This document shows, piece by piece, positions 27,075 to 35,773 of a DNA stretch of 64,000 nucleotides. Each line of letters opens with the position of its first letter. Position 1 is the stretch's first letter. Source of the stretch: a virus; IMG/VR virus record IMGVR_UViG_3300042885_000570, positions 1 through 64,000 of that record. One strand, given 5' to 3'. The notes below the pieces were generated by a model that saw nothing but the letters and a program-made list of their open reading frames with translations, had not been told where the DNA came from and did not search any database. Made by a program: the position numbers and the translations under genes.

Positions 27075-29665
27075 ATAAATGGGAATACATTAGAACCCAT
27101 TACATAACCCATTTGAGTTGTCCCACCTTTTTTACCATATAGTTTCCCTATCATATCTGGATCAACTGCATCACCACTACCACTACTATTATATCTTTTA
27201 ATACGATCTTTTAATAATATTTGTTGTGACTCAGGATCTAACTTAGAATTTTGTAGTTGCATTGCATACTCATCTAAACTCATTTCATCAGTAGGTTTAT
27301 AATTTTTACCTTTAGTAAAACGCATTCTACCACCGCTTCTTGGATCTACTGCATATTGAGGATACATCTGATTCATTGCATCAGTTTTCATCATATTAGT
27401 TGTCAATGTATTTTGAGCATCTGCAAGATTATGTCTAAAAGCACTTTTAGTATTTTTAAATTGTTGATTAAGACGTGCAACATCATCATATAATCCTTTA
27501 TTCTGTGCTTGATTATATCTTTGTGCCTCATTCATTACTTGTGCATTATTACCTGCAAACTGATTAGCAACACCAACATTCATATTATTATATCTACCAA
27601 GTGTATCAGCTGCTTGTTTAGCAGCTTGACCTTGTGTTGATGCAGATCTTGCAGAAGCTGCTTGTGGTCCTGTAAATTGAGCAAGGGCAGTATTAGCAAT
27701 ATTTGCTTGTTCAGATTGAGCTGCTAATTCTCTTGTAGGATCATAAAAAGTAGGAGACATTAATTGTGGTTCATATCTTGCTGCCCATGGTAAAGTTTTA
27801 TCAACATTAAAATAATCACCTGCTGCAAGAGCTAAATTTAATTTATCTTGTTTCCATGCTTCTGGTTGACCTGCATAGGCTGCTTCTGGAACATCCTCTG
27901 GATTAACATCAGCTGCATCTGCTTCAGTAGTATCTTCAACAGGTTGCGCTTCATTTTCATATTGAAACTCTGGTTTACCACCTACTGCATCAAAATGCTC
28001 AATTCCACCTAATATATCATTACCCATTGATGGTCTATATTCACCTTCACCTAATGAATTTTCAATACCTTTTGTAACATCAGCATAATTCTTTTTATAG
28101 AAGTCTTCTGATAATAATGCTTTATCATCTTCTGGTACATCTTTGATTCCTAGGGTACCTGCAAATTGTCTTCTAGCTTGTGCTTTTAATTTAGGATCTT
28201 TTTGTATACGGTCAACTTCATCAAATGCCTCATCATCTGACATACCTAAACCTTTAGCTTGCTCATATATGAATCTTTGTTCATATAAGTCAGGAGTAAA
28301 TCCTGCAACAAATGAACCAGTATTTTTTATTTTACCTGTTTTTGAATCAAGTTTAGAATAAGGACCTGTTGCACCTTGACTAACAACTTTATATTTATCC
28401 GTACCTAATACACCTTTAGCATTAGTAGCATTAAGAGCTCTTGATAATTTTACTCTATCTTTAAAATCACCATCCCACTTACCTGTAATTTTTATATTAC
28501 CATTTTTATCTGTAGTAATACCTCCAGCTTTTATTCCTTTTGCAATAATAGCATTAGCATCCTCAATAAGTTGAGCATTCTCAGGAGATTGTTTTTTAAA
28601 TTCTTCTACAGATATACCTAAAGACTTTGTATCTGCAGTAGGAGTTTTACCAAGTGTTGCTGCTGTTACTTTCTTGTATGTGCCATCTTCTTGTTTAACA
28701 TAGTCACCTGCTCTAGTATCAGTAGTAATTCTATCTCTTACAACAGCATCTTTAGGTAAGTTATCTTTAGTGTAAACTTTTGATTTTACTTCACCTTTAC
28801 TTTGGTATCTATCTAATGAACCACCGTTTCTGTATAATTGTTGTCCAGGATAACTATAATCACCTGTCATTATACCATATTGAGCCATAGGAGGTACTTC
28901 CATCATCTCTTCTTGAGGATTCTGCATACCTTGAACTTGCTCCATAGATTCTTCTTCAGGAGATTGCATACCCATACCTTGGTTTTCATATGGATTCTGC
29001 ATTGCTTGTGCATTCATCTCAGCTTCAGGTTCTGGTTTTTGTGGTATCAAATCTTCTTCATTGATACCCATTGCCTCCATATATGGTTGAGCTACTTCAG
29101 GGATACCTTGTGGGAATCCTTTCTTAGCTTCTTGTGCTAATGCTAATGCACCTAACTTAAGATTAATATTCTTAATCATTAACTCTGCAGATTTCTTATC
29201 TATCTTATCTGAGTTAGGATCTTCTAATATTTTTCTATACTTATTGATATCATATGGTTTTGCTAATTCAGCTGGAGTATATCCTTTTTTACCACAGGCT
29301 TTTGCAAACATTTTTAAAATATTACAATCAGTAATCTTCATTGCTGCAGTATCACTAAAAATAAATGTACCGTCAGGTAAGTTTAATGGTACACCGCCTT
29401 CATGATGTCTTTTACCACTAATGATCATATGCTCAGTGAATCCATCACCATTGATATCACCAAATGCGGTTTCCCCACCTTCAGCTTCTAGATTAGCTTC
29501 ATCTCTTGGAACTTGTTTCAAGTATCTTGTATTCTCAAGATGTCTTGATGCAGCATTCATATCAGCTCCACCAAAACTAATTACTTGTTTATTTAAATTG
29601 TTACCTGTAAAACCTCCCGATTTTGCTTGTGGTAATCTCTTAGTTATTTTTACTTTAAAGTGCAT
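27065..29665 (-). CDS. Large virion protein with GG motifs and Ca-type loop (866 aa)
   Basis: The N-terminus is short, basic and ends in a double Gly (MHFKVKITKRLPQAKSGG), like that of the next gene upstream. Residues 59-105 contain EAEGGETAFGDINGDGFTEH followed by GKRHHEGGVPL and DGTFIFSD; I recall this block from other Bacteroidota phage structural proteins. D70, N72, D74 resemble a calcium-binding DxNxDG loop. A Met/Gln/Glu/Pro-rich linker spans about residues 195-255. The nonapeptide YQSKGEVKS near residue 290 also occurs in the basic protein encoded at 51644-52543. Residues 600-760 are Ala/Gln-rich and helical. No enzymatic motif is seen. It is probably an internal or tail-associated virion protein; a precise role cannot be given. 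Confidence 0.75.
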   Translation of the reverse strand: MHFKVKITKRLPQAKSGGFTGNNLNKQVISFGGADMNAASRHLENTRYLKQVPRDEANLEAEGGETAFGDINGDGFTEHMIISGKRHHEGGVPLNLPDGTFIFSDTAAMKITDCNILKMFAKACGKKGYTPAELAKPYDINKYRKILEDPNSDKIDKKSAELMIKNINLKLGALALAQEAKKGFPQGIPEVAQPYMEAMGINEEDLIPQKPEPEAEMNAQAMQNPYENQGMGMQSPEEESMEQVQGMQNPQEEMMEVPPMAQYGIMTGDYSYPGQQLYRNGGSLDRYQSKGEVKSKVYTKDNLPKDAVVRDRITTDTRAGDYVKQEDGTYKKVTAATLGKTPTADTKSLGISVEEFKKQSPENAQLIEDANAIIAKGIKAGGITTDKNGNIKITGKWDGDFKDRVKLSRALNATNAKGVLGTDKYKVVSQGATGPYSKLDSKTGKIKNTGSFVAGFTPDLYEQRFIYEQAKGLGMSDDEAFDEVDRIQKDPKLKAQARRQFAGTLGIKDVPEDDKALLSEDFYKKNYADVTKGIENSLGEGEYRPSMGNDILGGIEHFDAVGGKPEFQYENEAQPVEDTTEADAADVNPEDVPEAAYAGQPEAWKQDKLNLALAAGDYFNVDKTLPWAARYEPQLMSPTFYDPTRELAAQSEQANIANTALAQFTGPQAASARSASTQGQAAKQAADTLGRYNNMNVGVANQFAGNNAQVMNEAQRYNQAQNKGLYDDVARLNQQFKNTKSAFRHNLADAQNTLTTNMMKTDAMNQMYPQYAVDPRSGGRMRFTKGKNYKPTDEMSLDEYAMQLQNSKLDPESQQILLKDRIKRYNSSGSGDAVDPDMIGKLYGKKGGTTQMGYVMGSNVFPFMFT

Positions 29666-29674
29666 AATACAAAA

Positions 29675-31828
29675 TTATAAGTATTCTAATTCTCCTCCAT
29701 TAGCTAGGAAGTCGTCTATCTCTTCTTGAGTCATGTATTGAATATCCTCATCTTCATCTTCAGTGTTACCACCCATAGCATAAACACCACCACCATATCT
29801 TGAAACATCTTTAAATCCAGTATCATCAGGTCTAAAATTACCAGCTTGATCATAATCACCTCTATCATCTTCATTACTAATACCAAAATTAGATTCAGCT
29901 GGCTTTAAATTATTTATCATCTCATTCTCTTGTTTTTTAGCATTAATTTGATTTGCTTGATCTGCAAAACCTTTTACTAAATTTTCACCTAATATAATAT
30001 TAGCACCTAAATTACTTCTATCTTTTTTAACTTGAAAATCTTGTGAGTAATTATCTAGTGCTTCAGTAGAAGGTTTGTTATTTACTTGATTAGGATCCAT
30101 AGTAATATTATCTGGCTGCATACTTTCAGGTACTGTAGCTTGAATTTGATTACCAGTTACATCTTTTGTAGGGGCTTTATCAAAATAACCTTGAAGATTA
30201 CTAATACTCATGTTATTAGCATTAGGGTCAAAACCTACTTCAGTACCTATTTGTGCTCTATATAATTCAGGAATAGAAACATCTCCACCATATTCTTTTT
30301 GTTTATTACTTAAAGAAGAAGCCTGGTTAGCTATTGCTTGTGCTTTATTAGCATCACCAAATGGTACATAACCTGGATTACTTTGTTGTATTCTTGCAAC
30401 TTCTTTAGGATCATTAAATACATCTGCATCTTTATTACCTAAGAATCTATTAAGTTGTGCATCATCTCTTCTTTCTCTTCTTTGAGCACGTGCATCCATT
30501 GGAGGATAATAAGGCATATCACTTGCTTGTGTTGCAGCAGGAGTTGTAGGTTGTGCACCTTGAGGTATTTCAGGTACCATTCCTGACCTAGTCATACGTG
30601 CACCCAATTGCTTTATACCAGGAATACCAGATCTCATCATCATATCTGCAACAGGTTGTCTATTACCTTTTCTGTCTTGAGCAGCGTATTGAGCATCAAG
30701 TGTTTTTGCTTGATCTTCTGTAGGCATTTTAATTTGTGGTGTAGCACCCGCTGCTGTTGCATTTGGATTACCATAATTTACAGTATATGCTTTTGGTCTA
30801 CCTAATAATCCTCTTTTAGTTACATCAACACTTGTTACTTGTCTACCTGCAAGATTAGGATTAACTGCTGCTTGACCTGTAGCAGTATAGTAAGGAGAAT
30901 TAACTGCTTGAACATATTGTCTACCTGATCTTTTAGGCATTTTGAAACCACCTTCAGCATATTCATTATAATCTATATCACCATCTTGATACATTTCATC
31001 AGCAGATTCATTATCTCCACCACCAATGAATTTATATAAACCGGAATCAGTATCTGTAAAACCACCAAATTGTTCTCTATTAAAATCTATATTTGTACCT
31101 ACTTGTGGATTATCAAATATATCATGTATACCAGTCGCATATGCACCAATGTGATGCATTAGATTTTCTTTATCTGGTTGATTTTGTTGAGCACCTCCAT
31201 TTTGGTATCTACCATACTGAGATTCAGCTGCTTGTTTTAATGCTGCTTCATTAGCTGTATTTTTAACAGCACCCAAGAATCCTTTTACATGTGATTCTCT
31301 ACCATTTAATACATCATTAGTACCTGGAGAAGGCGTATCACCACCTTGACCCATTTTAGCAAACTTAGTATACTCTTTAATAAAACTTCTTTTACTAAGT
31401 TTAGAACCACCTTGTTTCATATAGTTAGCTTCATCTTCTGGAGTATCTTCAGTAGTTGACATATCTATATCAGTATTATACATAGCTGCAAGTTGTTGCT
31501 GTCTTGCTTCTTCCTCAGCTGCTTCTTGTTCTTCAAGTAAAGCTTGTTCTTCTTCTTGTGCTCTTGCTTGTTCTTCTGCTGCAAGTTGTTGCGCTTCAAC
31601 AGATATAGTATTTTCATTTAAACCAAGGTTATCACTAACACTTGTTATGTATTCATCAGCAACGTCTTCATCAATACCAGCACCAGCTAAGTCATCTCTT
31701 AATGCATCAGTATCTCCATCAAAGTCATCAGATGACATTTTTTGTGTAAGATAAGATACTATTCGTTGTTGTTGAGTAGCTTGGTTTGATTGACCACCAG
31801 CTTTATATACTCTTACTCTCTTTTTCAT
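29675..31828 (-). CDS. Large disordered virion protein with GG motifs (717 aa)
   Basis: Starts MKKRVRVYKAGGQSNQATQQ, a basic leader ending in GG as in the 866-residue protein downstream. Residues about 80-125 form a Glu/Gln/Ala-rich coiled coil (QLAAEEQARAQEEEQALLEE). The remainder is low-complexity, rich in Asn, Gln, Pro and Gly, with repeated GG-centred motifs (MKQGGSKLSKR, KMGQGGDTP, YQNGGAQQN, YAEGGFKMPKR, YAMGGNTED). It ends in an acidic tail (MTQEEIDDFLANGGELEYL), similar in type to the tail of the 1294-residue protein before it. It lies 9 bases from the next start. It looks like an unstructured internal virion protein; I recognise no function. Confidence 0.72.
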   Translation of the reverse strand: MKKRVRVYKAGGQSNQATQQQRIVSYLTQKMSSDDFDGDTDALRDDLAGAGIDEDVADEYITSVSDNLGLNENTISVEAQQLAAEEQARAQEEEQALLEEQEAAEEEARQQQLAAMYNTDIDMSTTEDTPEDEANYMKQGGSKLSKRSFIKEYTKFAKMGQGGDTPSPGTNDVLNGRESHVKGFLGAVKNTANEAALKQAAESQYGRYQNGGAQQNQPDKENLMHHIGAYATGIHDIFDNPQVGTNIDFNREQFGGFTDTDSGLYKFIGGGDNESADEMYQDGDIDYNEYAEGGFKMPKRSGRQYVQAVNSPYYTATGQAAVNPNLAGRQVTSVDVTKRGLLGRPKAYTVNYGNPNATAAGATPQIKMPTEDQAKTLDAQYAAQDRKGNRQPVADMMMRSGIPGIKQLGARMTRSGMVPEIPQGAQPTTPAATQASDMPYYPPMDARAQRRERRDDAQLNRFLGNKDADVFNDPKEVARIQQSNPGYVPFGDANKAQAIANQASSLSNKQKEYGGDVSIPELYRAQIGTEVGFDPNANNMSISNLQGYFDKAPTKDVTGNQIQATVPESMQPDNITMDPNQVNNKPSTEALDNYSQDFQVKKDRSNLGANIILGENLVKGFADQANQINAKKQENEMINNLKPAESNFGISNEDDRGDYDQAGNFRPDDTGFKDVSRYGGGVYAMGGNTEDEDEDIQYMTQEEIDDFLANGGELEYL

Positions 31829-31888
31829 ATAATGTGTAATATATATTAAATATAATAATTTTTGGTTTACTCAATAAACATTAAAAGT

Positions 31889-34800
31889 TTAATCAAGTTC
31901 TTCTACTGTATATCCTGCTTTTCTTAATAATGCTATAGTATGTTCATCTAATTCATCTTCCCAAACTTCTTCTATTGTACCACCTTGTTTTAAATTTCCT
32001 TTTATAGCTTCACCTGTTGCTCCTATAATATTAGGAATAAACCCTTCTTTTAAATATTCAGATGGTGCCCCCATTGCATCTGTAGCACCTTTCATTATTG
32101 CCTCTGTTCTTGTAGGAAGATCTATATAGTCATTAGGATCACCATTTTCTAAACGTATTTGATCAGCAACATCTTGATCTTTTACATAACTCATAGGATC
32201 ATAAGTAGATCCAGCAATTGCACCAGCACCAATACCAGTTGTTAAAGCAGCAGCACCAAATTTTTCTCCTACTTTTTGTAAACCTGCACCAGTTGTAGCC
32301 CATTGAAACTTATTGTTCATAAGCTTTTCTTTATCAATAGGCACGTATCTATTTGAAAAAGGTAATCTTCTATTCAATGATACACCAGCATCTGTTAAAG
32401 GTACTTGTTTTACACCAGTACCCCAGTTATTTTGAATTGGATATGATGCATTACCTTTTCTAAAATTCCTACCTATAAAACCTTGTTGATTAGCAGAACC
32501 CAAACCTATTTTAGAACCATCTACTGAACCATCTATTTTAGCTGAGTATATATCTGATGCATTTGTTTTACCAACTTTTGTTGTTAAATCAGCATCTGGA
32601 CCTTTTTTAACTAATCCTTTGGCTTTATTGAATAATGATTTAGATTCTACTAGTTTACCATTTTCAATTGAGTTACCTATTACATTACCTAATGGTTTAA
32701 TTGCACCTTCTAATTTTTTACCATAACCTGGAACCCAGTTTAATGGACTGATTCTATTCATTGCTTTATTTAAAAAAGGCATGTAAGATTTATCAGCAAT
32801 ATTTGCTATTACTTTATTCTTAGGACCAATAGCACCTTGAATAAGTTCAGGAGAGAAACCAGCATTTAAGTTACCTCCACCTGTACTTGGTGTACTAGGA
32901 GCTCTTTCAGGTATAAATTTAGCTAACTTACCTTCTGCTTTATTAAGTACATTTGCACTTCCTTTTACAAGGCCGCTTGCAGTTTTAAGACCTTTTAATC
33001 CAAGTATTCCTAATCCCATTTCAGTTGCACCAGATGCAACATTTCCTTTATTCATTTCATTTCTTGCATGTGCTCCCCAGTTTCCAGGATTAAAAGTATT
33101 AAACACATCATTGACACCTAAACCTCTTGACTGCTTAGTTGCACTTAAAAATTTATCATAGTCAGGACTTTCAGTATTCATTAATCCTTCATGCATACCT
33201 GGTATATAAGCTTGATCACCTGATATAAAATTTGCTGCCATTAATAAGGGTTGAGATAAAGCTGCTTGTGATCTATCTACAATTTTTTCCATTGTAGATG
33301 CTTTATTATATTTGGCCCATTGTTTTTTTTCAAATTCTGCTTGAGCTTTTTTTCTTTGTATTTCAGCAAGTGCAGCCGCTTCTTTTTTTGCCTTTTGTTC
33401 AGCCTTGTATTGTGGTGACTTAATTATTGCGGCATTATTTATATCACTTACTGCTTGCTTAGGAGTTACTGTACGTGTATTATCACTTACTTGTGTTTTA
33501 GGCATACGCTTCATCAAGTCATTTTCTTTTTGCTTTGCTTGATTTTGTATATTTTGTTGTCTATTTTGTTCTTGTAGTTTACGGAATTGCTCTAATTTTT
33601 TAGCATTAGCTACTGAAGGTGAAGTATCTGTTTTTTTAACTTTTGGTTTTGGACTTGATGGACCTTTTAAACCATAATTAACTCCTGAGTAAACTGTTTT
33701 ACCACCTTGTGCTTTAGCAAGTTCATGTTGTACATAACCTCCTTCTTTACGTATTTGTGATACTGGTTGTTTAGTACCTCTTTGTTTAGCTTGATACTCA
33801 AGAGTTTTTCTTGTGAACTCATCAGCATCTCTTTTTCTTATTTCTTTTTCAACATCTTGTTGATTATACCCTTCTGGCATTTCCATATTTTCACCATGAT
33901 ATAGAGTAGGATTCCAATTTCTATAATGAACAGGTTTAACATATGGTCTAGCAGGTATGATAGTTTGCTCAGGTGATACAAATCTTTCTATTGGTTTTAA
34001 TGGTAATGTAGAAATAGGTTCAGTAGTAGTATTACTAGTAGTATTAATAGATTTTGGCTTATCTTTTTTGGGTACAAACTTTACAGGTTGTACTGGTTTT
34101 TTATATTGTGGATATACAACTATTCCATTAATCACTCTACTACCAATAGGTCTAATATTTGGATTAATTTTGTCTCCACGTAGTGTCCAGCCATCAATAC
34201 TAGGCCAGTATTTATCAATGTTGTATTTATCAAAATCAAGAGATACTCCAGAGTAACCAGGTGCACGAGAATCCCATTCACCAGGATAAAATTTTCCTTT
34301 ATCTTTAAAAGGTGCTGTAAGATTGTACATTTTTAAACTATCGTCTTGCATTTTCTTTAGATACTTAAACTTTTTAGGGTCACTTATCTCTAATGGTTTT
34401 TTAGATTCTACATTTTTTGATTTAATAGGAGTATTGTTTGAAACAGGTTGTTTTAATACAACAGGTTGTACAGGTTTTTTAAATACAGGATAAACAGTCT
34501 CTCCTTTATAATTAGTTTGTTTATCTTTTTTTTGTCCTATAGGTTGGATTTTAGAATAAGTCCACCCTTTAATCATGTCTTTATCCAGAGGTTGTATTTC
34601 TTGTGCAGGTAAATTCTTTAATCCTTTTTCACTATTATTATACAAACTCAAACTATCAGCATACATCTTATTTCTAAAGGCATACTCTTTAGGATCAGAT
34701 ATTTCTAATGGTTTTTTAATAAGACCTTTCTGTGCTTTAACTAATTCATGTTGTACATAACCTCCTTCTTCATATTCAGATATTTCTTTTACTACATAAC

Positions 34801-35773
34801 CTCCATCTCTATATGCTTGTATTTCTTCATCAGTAAGTTCTAAGTCTTCATATTCATCATTATTCTCTCCACCTTCTTGCAAGGTATATTTTAAAGTTAG
34901 ATTTCCAGTTGGATTAAATAGACTTCCTGGTACCATAGTATTATTAACTCCAGCACTAAAATTAATATGATCACCAAGATTTTTATTATAACCTACACCT
35001 GTTGTAAAACTTGGATTAAATTTACTACCTGGTTCTGTATAATTTTTTAATGTAGCATCAGCATCAAAGTTTTTAAATCTTTTATTATAACCTAATTCTG
35101 AATATAGATTACCCATAGCATTTTTATTAAAAAATGGCAACTCTACATTAGTACTTCCATGTAATCCAGATTTATGTTGAAAGTCAGCACCTAGTCCAAT
35201 TGCTTGTCCTGGTGCTCTATCTTCATTTTCTTGAATATATGTATATAACCATGGATTACTATGTACTCCACCATCTTGTTCAGTAGGTAGATTGTAGCCA
35301 TAGTTTAATTCATAGTGGCTTAATGGATTAGGATCAAGATTAATAGGTCCAAGTTTAGAACCTCCAGATTTAAACTCAGCATTAGGATCAAATATCTTAC
35401 TCTTTTTATTTTGAAATAATTTATTTTTAGCAAATAATTTATTAGTAGCAGACATGCTTTTAGAGTACTTCTTACTTTTAAGAGTACCACCTCTTCTACC
35501 TATTGGTGTTTCATCTACATAAGATGCACCTTTGAAATTACGGTTTTGTTCTGGGTACATTATAGCACCTGGTCCTACATTAGGTTGAGCCCATATTGGA
35601 TGATTAACACCTTTCATAGTAATCTCATTACCAGGTACTCTTACTGGTTTTCCTTGATTAGCAGGATTCCAATAACCCATTGGATCAACAGTTATATCTC
35701 TTGGCTTTGCTGGTGCTTTTGCTTTACCTAATTCTGATACAGCTTTAGATAATACTTTCTTATTGTATGCCAT
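31889..35773 (-). CDS. Large virion protein with beta-barrel-like segment and internal duplication (1294 aa)
   Basis: Residues 153-298 hold about eight segments of alternating polar/hydrophobic residues of 8-11 residues each (for example YELNYGYN, AIGLGADFQH, GSTNVELPFF, LYSELGYNKRF, FTTGVGYNKNL, INFSAGVNNTM, GNLTLKYTL), resembling outer-membrane beta-strands. Residues 353-440 and 458-566 are two copies of a unit opening KKPLEISDPK and closing YPxxKKPVQPV. A GGYVQHELxKAQ motif occurs near 338 and 680. Then come a charged coiled coil (about 725-845) and a C-terminal Gly/Ala-rich region with hydrophobic stretches. Double-Gly motifs are frequent. The stop shares a base-level junction (TAATG) with the stabilisation-protein gene upstream, so it belongs to the tail/cargo set. 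It is not a recognised enzyme. Confidence 0.75.
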   Translation of the reverse strand: MAYNKKVLSKAVSELGKAKAPAKPRDITVDPMGYWNPANQGKPVRVPGNEITMKGVNHPIWAQPNVGPGAIMYPEQNRNFKGASYVDETPIGRRGGTLKSKKYSKSMSATNKLFAKNKLFQNKKSKIFDPNAEFKSGGSKLGPINLDPNPLSHYELNYGYNLPTEQDGGVHSNPWLYTYIQENEDRAPGQAIGLGADFQHKSGLHGSTNVELPFFNKNAMGNLYSELGYNKRFKNFDADATLKNYTEPGSKFNPSFTTGVGYNKNLGDHINFSAGVNNTMVPGSLFNPTGNLTLKYTLQEGGENNDEYEDLELTDEEIQAYRDGGYVVKEISEYEEGGYVQHELVKAQKGLIKKPLEISDPKEYAFRNKMYADSLSLYNNSEKGLKNLPAQEIQPLDKDMIKGWTYSKIQPIGQKKDKQTNYKGETVYPVFKKPVQPVVLKQPVSNNTPIKSKNVESKKPLEISDPKKFKYLKKMQDDSLKMYNLTAPFKDKGKFYPGEWDSRAPGYSGVSLDFDKYNIDKYWPSIDGWTLRGDKINPNIRPIGSRVINGIVVYPQYKKPVQPVKFVPKKDKPKSINTTSNTTTEPISTLPLKPIERFVSPEQTIIPARPYVKPVHYRNWNPTLYHGENMEMPEGYNQQDVEKEIRKRDADEFTRKTLEYQAKQRGTKQPVSQIRKEGGYVQHELAKAQGGKTVYSGVNYGLKGPSSPKPKVKKTDTSPSVANAKKLEQFRKLQEQNRQQNIQNQAKQKENDLMKRMPKTQVSDNTRTVTPKQAVSDINNAAIIKSPQYKAEQKAKKEAAALAEIQRKKAQAEFEKKQWAKYNKASTMEKIVDRSQAALSQPLLMAANFISGDQAYIPGMHEGLMNTESPDYDKFLSATKQSRGLGVNDVFNTFNPGNWGAHARNEMNKGNVASGATEMGLGILGLKGLKTASGLVKGSANVLNKAEGKLAKFIPERAPSTPSTGGGNLNAGFSPELIQGAIGPKNKVIANIADKSYMPFLNKAMNRISPLNWVPGYGKKLEGAIKPLGNVIGNSIENGKLVESKSLFNKAKGLVKKGPDADLTTKVGKTNASDIYSAKIDGSVDGSKIGLGSANQQGFIGRNFRKGNASYPIQNNWGTGVKQVPLTDAGVSLNRRLPFSNRYVPIDKEKLMNNKFQWATTGAGLQKVGEKFGAAALTTGIGAGAIAGSTYDPMSYVKDQDVADQIRLENGDPNDYIDLPTRTEAIMKGATDAMGAPSEYLKEGFIPNIIGATGEAIKGNLKQGGTIEEVWEDELDEHTIALLRKAGYTVEELD

